From NCBI RefSeq assembly GCF_000377205.1, contig NZ_KB897905.1, positions 492,586 through 556,585 of the forward strand: 64,000 nt of DNA. Reading direction: 5' to 3'. The notes below the pieces were generated by a model. It saw only the letters and a program-made list of their open reading frames with translations, did no database searches and had not been told where the DNA came from. The stretch comes from Thioalkalivibrio sp. ALJ3 (GTDB lineage: Bacteria; Pseudomonadota; Gammaproteobacteria; Ectothiorhodospirales; Ectothiorhodospiraceae). This document shows, one piece after another, positions 9,141 to 20,173 of this stretch; the stretch's first letter is position 1, and each line of letters opens with the position of its first letter. Position numbers and translations under genes: made by a program.

Positions 9141-9154
9141 TTGATCCAGATCAA
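9141..9154. promoter_or_regulatory. FNR/ANR-type binding site upstream of DUF3149 gene
   Basis: TTGATCCAGATCAA is a perfect FNR-family half-site pair. Its centre at 9147.5 is 41-42 bases before a likely transcript start near 9189, downstream of a -10-like TAGCGT at 9177-9182. This is the geometry of a class II FNR-activated promoter. It points at the small gene starting at 9213. Confidence 0.65.
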
Positions 9155-9212
9155 ATCGAGGCCCCGGCAGTGGCGCTAGCGTGAGGGTGACCACTGAAAT
9201 CGGGAGAGCGTG

Positions 9213-9350
9213 ATGCTGACGGAAATCATGTTTCAATCGCCCATCGGAATCCTGACGATCCTGACCCTCGTGGGCATCGTGGCGTTCTTCGTGTATGTCG
9301 GATACTTCATCCTGCACGGCATGCACGAACAGGACGACAAGACGAAGTAA
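9213..9350 (+). CDS. Small single-helix membrane protein, DUF3149-like
   Basis: 45-aa protein. A short start (MLTEIMFQSPIGILTI) leads into one hydrophobic helix, residues about 9-34, and a charged cytoplasmic tail (HEQDDKTK). Size and pattern resemble DUF3149 proteins, whose function is not known. CGGGAGAG precedes the start; a GTG one codon earlier is also possible. The FNR-type site 59 bases upstream suggests expression under low oxygen, so a link to a cbb3-type or other respiratory complex is possible but unproven. Confidence 0.72.
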   Translation: MLTEIMFQSPIGILTILTLVGIVAFFVYVGYFILHGMHEQDDKTK

Positions 9351-9377
9351 CAAAGCCGAGTTTGCTGTACACCATAA

Positions 9378-9407
9378 AGAAACGGGCCAGGATTCTGGCC
9401 CGTTTCT
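9378..9407. terminator. Bidirectional terminator between DUF3149 gene and soeC
   Basis: AGAAACGGGCCAG and CTGGCCCGTTTCT form a 13-bp perfect stem with the loop GATT. On the minus strand it is followed by TTTATGG, so it fits the end of the soe operon. Confidence 0.8.
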
Positions 9408-9482
9408 GGTTGCGTGTTCGCTTCCCAACCTCCCGGCGGTTCACCGGCAATATACCGGATAACCGCGGGTAGCTGGCCGGCA

Positions 9483-10532
9483 TTACGAGCCGGAGCCCCC
9501 GGGGGTATCCCCCAGTTCCCAGCGGCGCGCGTCGGTCGGGTCGGTGGCCGGCGCAACCGCGGCTCGGCCGCGAGCGGGCTCGGCCAGGGAGTTGGTGCAG
9601 GTCTGGGCCCCGTGGTACAGACGCACGACGTGCTTGGCCTCGGCGAAGAACAACCAGCGTTCCATGCCGATGCCAATCAGGCTCGAGACCGCCGCCAGCC
9701 AGGCGATGCCCGCCGGGGCACCCGACAGGATCGACGCGAACACCAGGACCGGGGCCACAAAGCCGAGCAGGAAGACACCCATCTTCACGTTGTCGATGGT
9801 GTCCTTGCGCGGGTCGTAGCCAAACTCGTCGGTCAGGAAGGTGCCGGCCGTGTGGCCGGTATCCAGCAGACGCACGGTGGCCCGGTTGAAGGTCGTGGCG
9901 GTGTTGATCGTCGGGCCGTTCACGCGCGAGATCCAGAAGTAGTAGATCCCCTTGAGCACGGCGGCGGCGACCAGCGCGACCATCGCAACACCCGCATGCA
10001 GCGTCGTGGCATTGCCAAACACGGTGGCAATCGCGGCAAACAGCGTGGTGCCGGTCGCGATGCCCAGCATGATGTAGTTGGCCGGGGTCAGCGCGGTATT
10101 CCACTGGCGGATGGTCTTCAGACAACCGTAGATCATGCCGGTGGAGAACAGGGTGATCACGGCCAGCACGGCGGCGATCACCCCTGCCAGTGCCGGCAGT
10201 GGCCCGATGGCCGCGCCCTGCAGCAGGACGCCCAGGCCATAGATCCCGGCGAAGGGATAGAACAGCACCGCGAACACGGCCTCGCGCGACAGCCAGGAGG
10301 TCTTGAAGCGCATGAACGAGCGCCAGGCGTTCTTCTTGTTCGCCAGGTGGCCGGTGGAGAGCATCAGCCCCAGGGTGATCATCCCCAGCGACGCCGCGCC
10401 GTGCGCCAGCAGCTCGCCATGGCTCATGGCCGGGCCGATGCCCGCGAGATGGAAGGCCGCCAGCAGGATGAACAGGCCGTAGCCGGCACCGGAGATGACG
10501 GTAAACAGGATGACGGAAAATGCCGGATGCAT
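9483..10532 (-). CDS. soeC: Sulfite dehydrogenase membrane anchor SoeC (DmsC/NrfD type)
   Basis: 349-aa integral membrane protein with about eight hydrophobic helices, related to the DmsC anchor. In SoeABC it holds the enzyme to the cytoplasmic face of the membrane and passes electrons from sulfite oxidation to quinone. The start MHPAFSVILFTVISGAGYG is typical of sulfur-oxidiser SoeC. It is the last gene of the minus-strand operon soeA-soeB-soeC, 25 bases after soeB. The tail after about residue 325 is polar and variable. Confidence 0.83.
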   Translation of the reverse strand: MHPAFSVILFTVISGAGYGLFILLAAFHLAGIGPAMSHGELLAHGAASLGMITLGLMLSTGHLANKKNAWRSFMRFKTSWLSREAVFAVLFYPFAGIYGLGVLLQGAAIGPLPALAGVIAAVLAVITLFSTGMIYGCLKTIRQWNTALTPANYIMLGIATGTTLFAAIATVFGNATTLHAGVAMVALVAAAVLKGIYYFWISRVNGPTINTATTFNRATVRLLDTGHTAGTFLTDEFGYDPRKDTIDNVKMGVFLLGFVAPVLVFASILSGAPAGIAWLAAVSSLIGIGMERWLFFAEAKHVVRLYHGAQTCTNSLAEPARGRAAVAPATDPTDARRWELGDTPGGSGS

Positions 10533-10557
10533 ATGAATTCTCCCGATCGGGCCGCGC

Positions 10558-11253
10558 CTAGCGCGCGACCATCTTGTTGACCCAGTCCTTCACCGAGCTG
10601 ACCACGCGGTTGGCCCGCACGTCGTCGATGGGAATGGGACGGGTGATACGCGGGGGCAGATAGGTGTTGACCGGCTTGTAGCCCAGCTCCGGCATCTGCT
10701 TCACACCGCCGCGCTCGCGCACCAGGCGGCTGACCTCGGAGTTGTCGTCGTCGAAGTCACCGAAAAACCGGGCATGGGCCGGGCAGGTGATCACGCAGGC
10801 GGGCTGGCGCTCTTCCGGCGGCAGCTGCTCGTCGTAGATGCGGTCCACGCACAGGGTGCACTTCTTCATTACGCCGTCTTCGCGGTCCAGCTCGCGCGCG
10901 CCATAGGGGCAGGCCCAGGCGCAGTAGTTGCAACCCATGCACTTGTCCTGGTCGACCAGCACGATGCCGTCTTCCGGACGCTTGTAGGAGGCGCCGGTCG
11001 GGCAGACATTCACGCAGTCGGCATGCTGGCAGTGCATGCAGGACATCGGGATGTTCACGGTCTTGTTGTTGGGGTAGTCCCCGACCTCGTAGTGGCGCAC
11101 ACGGTTGAACCAGACGCCGCTCGGGTCCTCGCCGTACGGGCGATAGTCGGTCAGCGCACCGGTGGTGCCACTGGTGTTCCACTGCTTGCAGGCCACCGCA
11201 CAGGCGTGGCAGCCCACGCAGGTGTCCATGTCGATTACGAGTCCAAGTCGCAT
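10558..11253 (-). CDS. soeB: Sulfite dehydrogenase iron-sulfur subunit SoeB
   Basis: 231-aa ferredoxin-like subunit with four [4Fe-4S] motifs: CVGCHACAVACK at the N-terminus, then CMHCQHADCVNVCP, CMGCNYCAWACP and CTLCVDR...CVITCP. It transfers electrons from SoeA to SoeC. The ATG at 11253 has GGAG seven bases upstream; a start at 11268 would add five residues. It lies between soeA and soeC. No signal peptide is seen, in line with a cytoplasmic complex. Confidence 0.87.
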   Translation of the reverse strand: MRLGLVIDMDTCVGCHACAVACKQWNTSGTTGALTDYRPYGEDPSGVWFNRVRHYEVGDYPNNKTVNIPMSCMHCQHADCVNVCPTGASYKRPEDGIVLVDQDKCMGCNYCAWACPYGARELDREDGVMKKCTLCVDRIYDEQLPPEERQPACVITCPAHARFFGDFDDDNSEVSRLVRERGGVKQMPELGYKPVNTYLPPRITRPIPIDDVRANRVVSSVKDWVNKMVAR

Positions 11254-11278
11254 ACAACTACTCCTCAAATTTCCTCGG

Positions 11279-11300
11279 GCCGCCGGCCGGGGCCGGCGGC
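11279..11300. repeat. GC-rich hairpin between soeA and soeB
   Basis: GCCGCCGGCC and GGCCGGCGGC pair perfectly around a 2-base centre. No U-run follows, so it is more likely an mRNA stability or processing hairpin inside the soe operon than a terminator. Confidence 0.5.
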
Positions 11301-11320
11301 GTGGCCCAGATCCGTGATAC

Positions 11321-14227
11321 CTAGCGGTCTTCGTCCAGCGAGCCGCGGGTCAGCACGTCACGGATGGAACGATTCAGGTGCACCGGCTTGTGCGCGGCGT
11401 AGCGCAACTGGTCCGGGGCCTCGGTCATGCCGGGGGCCGGCTTGACCGTCTCGAAGTCGGGCCAGGTGCTGGTCTCTTCCGGATCGGCCGGGGTGATCTT
11501 GACCTTCAGGTCGTACCACGCGGCCTGGCCGGTCACCGGATCGGAGTTGGTGATCTGGTCCACCGGATCGCCCTTCTTCGGCAGCAGCTCGCTGATCAGG
11601 TGGTTCATCAGGAAGCCCTTGTTGGACTCGTTCGCATCCGGCTTGAGGCCCCAGGCACCCTTCTGCTTGCCGATGGCGTTCCAGGTCCAGACGGTGCTCG
11701 GCTCGCAGCCCTCGATCAGCTTGACCTGCACGCGGACACGGCCGTTGTGCGACTCCATCCACACCCAGGACAGGTCCTCAATGCCCATGGACTCCGCCTT
11801 ACCGCGGTTCATGTACAGGTAGTTCTGGGCGCAGATCTGGCGCAGCCAGGCGTTCTGCGAATCCCAGGAGTGGTACATGAACATCGGGCGCTGGTTGACC
11901 GCGTAGAACGGGTACTCGTCCTCGTCGATCCGGGTCTGCTCCAGCGGCTTGTGCCAGATCGGCAGCGGATCGAAGAACTGGGTCAGGCGATCCTTGTGCT
12001 CCTGCTTGGTCGGCTGCGGGCCGTCATACAGGCCCTGGCCGGCCAGCTTGAAGCGCTGCTGGGTCTCGGAGTAGAGCTCGATCGTGATCGGATCGGTCTT
12101 GCCCACCCAGCCGGCGTGCTTGGCCAGCTCCAGGTACTCCTTGTTCGCGTAGCGGTAGAACTGCTGGTTCGGCGCCAGGTGATGCACGAAGAACCCCTGG
12201 TTCTCGATGTACGCCTCCCACTGCTTCGGGTTCGGCTCGCCACGCAGGTGGGTCTGGCCGTCCTTGCCGCGGTAGCCGGACAGGAAGCCGATGCCCGGCT
12301 CCTTCTCGAAGTTGACGATGAAGTCCTTGTAGTCCGCGAACTTGCGGCTGCCGTCATCGTTGGTGAACGCCGGGAACTTCAGACGCCCGGCCAGCTCGAC
12401 CATCACCTCCTGCCACGGACGCACGTCGCGATCGACCTCGAGGATCGGGTGGCGGATGGAGTCCGCCGCCGCGGCCGGCTCGGAGATCGGACGGTCCAGC
12501 ATGGAGATGGTGTCGTAGCGCTCCAGATAGGTCGTGTCCGGGAGCACCAGATCGGCAAAGTTGACCGTCTCCGAATGGAACGCGTCCGCGACCACCAGGA
12601 ACGGGATCTTGTACTCGCCGCTGTCGTCCTTGGCCCGCAGCATGTCCATCACCTCGGCGGTATTCATCGAGGAGTTCCAGGACATGTTCGCCATGAAGAA
12701 GATCAGCGTGTCGATCGGGTACGGATCGCCGTTGACCGCGTTGGTCACCACCATGTGCATCAGGCCATGGTTGGAGATCGGGGCATCCCAGGAGAAGGCC
12801 TTGTCGATACGCAGTGGGTTGCCGTCGTCATCGATGACCAGGTCCTCCGGCGCGGTCGGAAAACCGAGCGGCGGGCTCTTCAGCGGGGTGTTCGGCGCGC
12901 ATTCCTTGGCCGGCTTGATGCCCGGCGGGACGTGCTTGGGATACGGCGGCTTGGCCAGATGACCGCCGGGGCAGTCCACCGAACCCAGCATGATCTGCAG
13001 CAGATGGATCGCGCGGCAGGTCTGGAAGCCGTTGGAGTGCGCGGAGATGCCGCGCATCGCGTGCATGGAGACCGGACGGCCGAACACCTTGTCGTGCTTG
13101 CGGCCCCAGGAGTCGGTCCACTCGATGTCGAGTTCGATCGTCTCCTTGAACGCGACGTGGGCCATCTCCAGGGCCAGGCGCTCGGTCTGGTCGGCCGGAA
13201 CGCCGGTGATCTTCGCAGTGTTTTCCGGGGCATATTCCTCGGACAGGTAACGCTCGGCCAGCAGCGTCATCACGGTCTTGACCGGGCGGCCGTCGGGCGC
13301 GGTGTACTCGCCGAACAGCGCCGGCTTGATGTCGACCTGGGTGCCGTCGACGAACGCTTCCTGCTCCAGTTCCCAGACCAGCGGGTTGCCGGCCTCGTCA
13401 CGCAGGATCAGGCCATCGCCCTTCTGCCCCGGGGTCTGCACCACCAGCTGGGTGGCGTTGGTGTAGCGCACCAGGAAGTCCCAGTCGAACTGGTCGTTCT
13501 TCAGCAACACGTGCAGCATCGACAACGCGAACAGGCCGTCGGTACCGGGCTTGATGCCCACCCACTCGTCGGCAATCGCCTGGTAGCCGGTGCGCACCGG
13601 GTTGATCGCGACGAACTTGCCGCCGCGGCGCTTGAGCTTCTCCAACCCGATCTTGATCGGGTTGGAGGCATGGTCTTCCGCCACGCCCCAGAGCATGTGG
13701 TACTTGGTGCGGTCCCAGTCGGGGTCGCCGAATTCCCAGAACGCGAAACCGGTGGTGTACAGACCGCCAGTGGCCATGTTGACCGAGCAGAAACCACCGT
13801 GGGCCGCCCAGTTGTAGGTACCGAACTGGGTCGCCCAAAGACCGGTCAGGGCCTGCATCTGGTCGCGGCCGGTGAAGAACGCCAGCTTGCGCGGGTCGGT
13901 CTCGCGGATCTTCTGCAGACGCGTGGACAGCATGTCCAGGGCCTCGTCCCAGGAGATCGGCTCGAACTCGCCGGCGCCACGCTCGGTGCCCGGCTTGCGG
14001 CGCATCGGCTGGTGCAGGCGCGCCGGGGACTGCTGCTTCATGATGCCGGCGTTGCCCTTGGCGCAGAGCACACCCTTGTTGATCGGGTGGTGCCGGTTGC
14101 CCTGGATATAGCGGACCTTGTTGTTCTGGACCGTAACCTTGATGCCGCAGCGGCAGGCACACATGTAGCAGGTGGTGTACTTGATCTCCTGCTCGCTGTG
14201 GTTCTCGAACTCGGGTAAGGCACTCAT
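11321..14227 (-). CDS. soeA: Sulfite dehydrogenase molybdopterin subunit SoeA
   Basis: 968-aa molybdopterin oxidoreductase of the DMSO reductase superfamily. It begins without a twin-arginine signal and carries the N-terminal [4Fe-4S] cluster motif (CYMCACRCG, then CAKGNAG). The molybdopterin regions GGFCSVNMATGG, LWGVAEDHASNP and the C-terminal dinucleotide-binding domain follow. Size, lack of signal and gene order match the cytoplasmic SoeABC enzyme of purple and colourless sulfur bacteria, which oxidises sulfite to sulfate. moaA is divergent from it. A polysulfide or tetrathionate reductase relative cannot be fully excluded. Confidence 0.85.
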   Translation of the reverse strand: MSALPEFENHSEQEIKYTTCYMCACRCGIKVTVQNNKVRYIQGNRHHPINKGVLCAKGNAGIMKQQSPARLHQPMRRKPGTERGAGEFEPISWDEALDMLSTRLQKIRETDPRKLAFFTGRDQMQALTGLWATQFGTYNWAAHGGFCSVNMATGGLYTTGFAFWEFGDPDWDRTKYHMLWGVAEDHASNPIKIGLEKLKRRGGKFVAINPVRTGYQAIADEWVGIKPGTDGLFALSMLHVLLKNDQFDWDFLVRYTNATQLVVQTPGQKGDGLILRDEAGNPLVWELEQEAFVDGTQVDIKPALFGEYTAPDGRPVKTVMTLLAERYLSEEYAPENTAKITGVPADQTERLALEMAHVAFKETIELDIEWTDSWGRKHDKVFGRPVSMHAMRGISAHSNGFQTCRAIHLLQIMLGSVDCPGGHLAKPPYPKHVPPGIKPAKECAPNTPLKSPPLGFPTAPEDLVIDDDGNPLRIDKAFSWDAPISNHGLMHMVVTNAVNGDPYPIDTLIFFMANMSWNSSMNTAEVMDMLRAKDDSGEYKIPFLVVADAFHSETVNFADLVLPDTTYLERYDTISMLDRPISEPAAAADSIRHPILEVDRDVRPWQEVMVELAGRLKFPAFTNDDGSRKFADYKDFIVNFEKEPGIGFLSGYRGKDGQTHLRGEPNPKQWEAYIENQGFFVHHLAPNQQFYRYANKEYLELAKHAGWVGKTDPITIELYSETQQRFKLAGQGLYDGPQPTKQEHKDRLTQFFDPLPIWHKPLEQTRIDEDEYPFYAVNQRPMFMYHSWDSQNAWLRQICAQNYLYMNRGKAESMGIEDLSWVWMESHNGRVRVQVKLIEGCEPSTVWTWNAIGKQKGAWGLKPDANESNKGFLMNHLISELLPKKGDPVDQITNSDPVTGQAAWYDLKVKITPADPEETSTWPDFETVKPAPGMTEAPDQLRYAAHKPVHLNRSIRDVLTRGSLDEDR

Positions 14228-14273
14228 TCAGGCGACCCCATAGATTATGGTTTGCTTATTCACGCTCGGCATA

Positions 14274-14300
14274 TTGGCCATAAAGCGGACTTTTGGCCAA
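14274..14300. promoter_or_regulatory. Inverted repeat in the soeA-moaA divergent promoter region
   Basis: TTGGCCA (14274-14280) and TGGCCAA (14294-14300) are exact inverted copies separated by 13 bases, in an AT-rich stretch unlike the surrounding DNA. A second small inverted repeat (CTTAT...ATAAG, about 14309-14324) follows. Both lie between two divergent genes that depend on one another, so an operator for a shared regulator is plausible. Confidence 0.5.
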
Positions 14301-14456
14301 CGAAAAGTTCTTATCTAGAAATAAGCAAAAATAATCTACGAGAGAATTTATTTATTGCCACGTCGAATCTGGGGCCTTGTTGTGGCAATCACGGAAAAGT
14401 GGTCTACGATGTGTACCATGAAACATATCGCCCCCATCGGCAGGACGGGACACCCC

Positions 14457-15461
14457 ATGGAAGAACGACTCAAGGACGAGAATGCGCTGGTCGACGCCTT
14501 CGGCCGCCGTATCGAATATGTCCGTCTCTCGGTCACCGACCGCTGCGACCTGCGCTGCTTCTACTGCATGCCCAAGGGCTTTCGTGACTTCGAGGAGCCG
14601 GAGCACTGGCTGAGCTTCGACGAGATCGAACGCGTGATGGGGGCCTTCGGGCGGCTTGGCACCCGCCGCGTGCGCCTGACCGGCGGCGAGCCGCTGGTCC
14701 GCAAGAACCTCCCGGACCTGGCCGCACGCCTGAACGCCCTGCCCGGCATCGACGACATCTCGCTGTCCACCAATGCCACGCGCATGGCGCGCCATGCCCA
14801 GGAGTTGAAGGATGCCGGCGTGGCCCGCATCAACGTCAGCCTCGACTCGCTCAAGCCCGAGGTCTTCAAGGAGATCACCGGCGGGAAGCTGGAAAAGGTC
14901 CTGGACGGCCTGATGGCATCCAAGGCCGCCGGGCTCGACCCGATCAAGATCAACATGGTGGTAATGGGCGGGATCAACGAGCCGGAGGTCGAGGACATGG
15001 TCGACTTCTGCATCGAACACGGCTTCACCCTGCGCTTCATCGAGACCATGCCGATGGGCGATACCGGGCGCGAGGCGAAAGAGGGTCACTACGTGAACCT
15101 GCAGGACGTGCGCGCCCGCCTGGAACAGCGCTACAACCTGGTACCCGGCGTGATGCCCGGCGGCGGCCCGGCCCGCTACATGCAGATCCCGGATACCGAC
15201 GTGCGCATCGGCTTCATCACGCCGATCTCACAGCACTTCTGCGACACCTGCAACCGCGTACGCCTGTCGGTCGACGGCACCATCTACACCTGCCTGGGCA
15301 ACGACCACAGCCTGAACCTGCGCCCCTACCTGCGTGAAGGCTGCAGCGATGCGGAACTCGAAGAACTGGTGATCCAGGCGATCAACCTGAAGCCCGAGCG
15401 TCACGAGTTCTCGGAACGCCCGGAGAAGGTCATGCGCTTCATGTCCATGACCGGCGGCTGA
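14457..15461 (+). CDS. moaA: GTP 3',8-cyclase MoaA
   Basis: 334-aa radical-SAM enzyme for the first step of molybdenum cofactor synthesis, GTP to 3',8-cyclo-GTP. The radical-SAM cluster motif is CDLRCFYC. The second cluster near the C-terminus is formed by FCDTCNRVRLSVDGTIYTCLG in part. The protein ends in the GG dipeptide needed for activity. The ATG at 14457 follows AGGACGGGA; in-frame ATGs at 14409 and 14418 are less likely. Its position opposite soeA fits a supply of cofactor to that enzyme. Confidence 0.93.
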   Translation: MEERLKDENALVDAFGRRIEYVRLSVTDRCDLRCFYCMPKGFRDFEEPEHWLSFDEIERVMGAFGRLGTRRVRLTGGEPLVRKNLPDLAARLNALPGIDDISLSTNATRMARHAQELKDAGVARINVSLDSLKPEVFKEITGGKLEKVLDGLMASKAAGLDPIKINMVVMGGINEPEVEDMVDFCIEHGFTLRFIETMPMGDTGREAKEGHYVNLQDVRARLEQRYNLVPGVMPGGGPARYMQIPDTDVRIGFITPISQHFCDTCNRVRLSVDGTIYTCLGNDHSLNLRPYLREGCSDAELEELVIQAINLKPERHEFSERPEKVMRFMSMTGG

Positions 15462-15495
15462 CACCACCGCGAGAGCTCACCGCAACAAGAACCCC

Positions 15496-15535
15496 AACAA
15501 GAAAGGTCCATCTCGCTGGACGGGCCTTTCTTGTT
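15496..15535. terminator. Terminator after moaA
   Basis: AACAAGAAAGG (15496-15506) and CCTTTCTTGTT (15525-15535) form an 11-bp stem, with an inner TCC/GGA pairing. It lies between the convergent moaA and pit genes. Confidence 0.75.
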
Positions 15536-15557
15536 CAGGGCCCGGCCACCACGGTGA

Positions 15558-16814
15558 CTAGCTGAGCACCCCGCGCAGGATGAAGAAGAACACGATGGCG
15601 AGGATCGCCCCGGCCGGCAGGGTCACGATCCAGGACATGAAGATCATGCGCACCAGGCGCAGGTCGATCGCCGCGATCCCGCGCGCCATGCCAACACCGA
15701 GGATTGCCCCCACCAGCGTATGGGTAGTGGAGATCGGCAGCCCGGTACCGGAGGCCAGCACGACGGTTGCGGCCGCCGCCGCAGTGGCCGCGTAACCGCG
15801 GCTCGGGGTGAGCTGGGTGATGCCGGTGCCAACCGTGGCGATCACCTTGTGGCCATAGGTGAACAGCCCGAAGACGATCCCGAAACCACCCAGCAACAGC
15901 ACCCACATCGGCACCACGGTCTCCGGGTCCACCTCGCCGGTGTGGATCACATCCACCACCGCCGCCAGCGGCCCGACCGCGTTCGCCACGTCGTTGGAGC
16001 CCAGCGCAAAGGCCATCGCGCAGCCGGTCACGACCATCATCACGCCGAAGACCTTCTCGACATCGCTGAAATGCGAGCCATGGGCTTGCGGGGAGATCTC
16101 CTCGAAACGCAGGCGCCGAATCGCGAGGAGCCCAACCGCCACCACTCCCAGGCTGATCAGCACGGCAAACCCGTAGGCCTGCGCGGTGGTCAGGTCCAAC
16201 CCGACATGCGTCAGCCCCTTGAACATCGTGACCAGCGCGGTGACGAGGGCCGTCAGGAAGATGTACAGCGGGGCCCAGCGCTTGGCGTTTTTCAGGGGGT
16301 CGACGGTATCCAGGATCAGCAGCTGAATGCTGCGGAACAGCGCGAAGGCGATCATGCCGCCGATCATCGGCGAAAGCACCCAGGAGATCGCGATGGTCCC
16401 GACGCGCTCCCAGCGCACCACCTCGAATCCGAGGCCCACCACCGCAAAGCCGATGATCGCGCCGATGATGGAGTGCGTGGTGGAGACCGGCCAGCCGAAA
16501 TAGGAGGCGGTCAATAGCCAGGTGCCCGCTGCCGCCAGGGCCGCGAGCATGCCGAAGACCAGTAACGAGGGACTGTCCGCAAGCAGAGCCGAGTCCACCA
16601 TCCCGCTACGGATGGTCTGCGTGACCTCGCCGCCCGCCAGCCAGGCCCCGGCGAACACGAACACCGCGGCCACAAAGACCGCCTGGCGAATGTTGAGGGC
16701 CCGCGAGCCGACCGAGGTACCCATCGCATTGGCGACATCGTTGGCGCCGATGCCCCAGGCCATGAAGAGCCCGAAGATGACTGCAAGGCCGAGCAACAGG
16801 GTGTCGTATTCCAT
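15558..16814 (-). CDS. pit: Low-affinity inorganic phosphate transporter (PiT family)
   Basis: 418-aa membrane protein with about ten helices. Both PiT signature sequences are visible, one in each half: GANDVANAMGTSVGSRAL near residue 25 and GSNDVANAVGPLAAVVD near residue 240. It imports metal-phosphate by symport with protons or sodium. It follows the DUF47 gene by 27 bases on the same strand, the usual pairing. Confidence 0.92.
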   Translation of the reverse strand: MEYDTLLLGLAVIFGLFMAWGIGANDVANAMGTSVGSRALNIRQAVFVAAVFVFAGAWLAGGEVTQTIRSGMVDSALLADSPSLLVFGMLAALAAAGTWLLTASYFGWPVSTTHSIIGAIIGFAVVGLGFEVVRWERVGTIAISWVLSPMIGGMIAFALFRSIQLLILDTVDPLKNAKRWAPLYIFLTALVTALVTMFKGLTHVGLDLTTAQAYGFAVLISLGVVAVGLLAIRRLRFEEISPQAHGSHFSDVEKVFGVMMVVTGCAMAFALGSNDVANAVGPLAAVVDVIHTGEVDPETVVPMWVLLLGGFGIVFGLFTYGHKVIATVGTGITQLTPSRGYAATAAAAATVVLASGTGLPISTTHTLVGAILGVGMARGIAAIDLRLVRMIFMSWIVTLPAGAILAIVFFFILRGVLS

Positions 16815-16841
16815 GCCGTCTGCGTCAGTTGGTGGCGGTGT

Positions 16842-17522
16842 TTACTTGGCCAGCATCAGTTGCAGGCGGCTGCCCACGCGCTGGGCCAGATCGGCCAGCT
16901 CGCCAATGGAGTCAATCACGCGGTACATGAACATCACGTTCACCGGGGGCAGCTCCGCCTCCTGGGCAAACAGGATCTCGCGCACCTCGCGTTGCGCCTC
17001 GTCGGATTCGTGCTCGATCTGGTCGAGCTCGGTCAGGATGTCATTGACCACCTCGACCTCGTGCCCGCGAAAGCCCGCCTCGACCAGTTCGTCGAGCTCG
17101 TCGACCGCACGGCCAGCCTGATTCACCGCATCCACACTGCGGTCCAGAAAGCGTTGCAACGGATCCTGCATATTGGCCGGGAACTGCATCTGACGTCCGA
17201 GCATCAACCCCGCGATGTCCTTGGCCATGTTCGCGATACGGTCCTGGATCAGCAGGGTATCGAGCACGTCGCGCCGCGACATCGCCAGCATCATCCCCTT
17301 GGGCAGGTGCAGCCGCAGATCCTTCTTCAGGCGGTCCGCCTCGTGTTCGAGCTTGACGATCTTCCGCTGCTGAGCGCGCGCAGTATCCCAGTCGTCCCGG
17401 GCCATGGCCTCGATGAACGGCGGGAGCTCGGCGATGCAGGCACGAACCTTCTCCATGTGCGCCTGCAAGGGGCGCACCGGCGAACGGCCAAACAGTTCGA
17501 AGACGAAGTTCTTGGGGCTCAT
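16842..17522 (-). CDS. DUF47/TIGR00153 PhoU-like protein, partner of Pit
   Basis: 226-aa all-helical protein of the DUF47 family, distantly related to PhoU. Genes of this family usually precede PiT transporters and are thought to regulate them. It starts MSPKNFVFELFGRSPVRPLQ, typical of TIGR00153. Charged helices (KLEHEADRLKKDLRLHLPKG) carry the acidic residues likely to bind metal. The start at 17522 is fixed by homology. It is transcribed with pit. Confidence 0.88.
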   Translation of the reverse strand: MSPKNFVFELFGRSPVRPLQAHMEKVRACIAELPPFIEAMARDDWDTARAQQRKIVKLEHEADRLKKDLRLHLPKGMMLAMSRRDVLDTLLIQDRIANMAKDIAGLMLGRQMQFPANMQDPLQRFLDRSVDAVNQAGRAVDELDELVEAGFRGHEVEVVNDILTELDQIEHESDEAQREVREILFAQEAELPPVNVMFMYRVIDSIGELADLAQRVGSRLQLMLAK

Positions 17523-17624
17523 GGCGGCGCGAAGAATGTCACAAAGGCGCAATGTACCGCAAAACAACCCTCGATACCCTGTCCCCTGCAGGCGAATGCG
17601 CGCCGCGTGCGCTACACTCGCGAT

Positions 17625-19985
<2,361 letters not shown>

Positions 19986-20001
19986 CGGTCCGTTAACGAA
20001 A

Positions 20002-20033
20002 TCTGGCTGGCCAGACAGAGCAGGCCAGCCAGA
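20002..20033 (+). terminator. Hairpin after thiC
   Basis: TCTGGCTGGCC and GGCCAGCCAGA form an 11-bp perfect stem around a 10-base loop, starting about 17 bases after the thiC stop. There is no U-run, so it may be a 3' stability hairpin rather than an intrinsic terminator. Confidence 0.55.
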
Positions 20034-20173
20034 ATCGAGAACTGATACCAAATTCGCAAGGAAGCGCTACCGATCGGTCGTTAAGCGCAACCCGTCACTG
20101 GCTCCAGACAGGTGGGGCGTCTACGCTTTGTGTACTGCGCCCAGCATCAATCGGCTGCCGGGAGGAGTACGGC

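Noticed and set aside
11378-14218. A 946-codon open frame on the plus strand opposite soeA
   Set aside because: It is the codon-position mirror of soeA in GC-rich DNA. Its translation is rich in Arg, His, Leu and Val with no domain, while soeA is a complete conserved enzyme.
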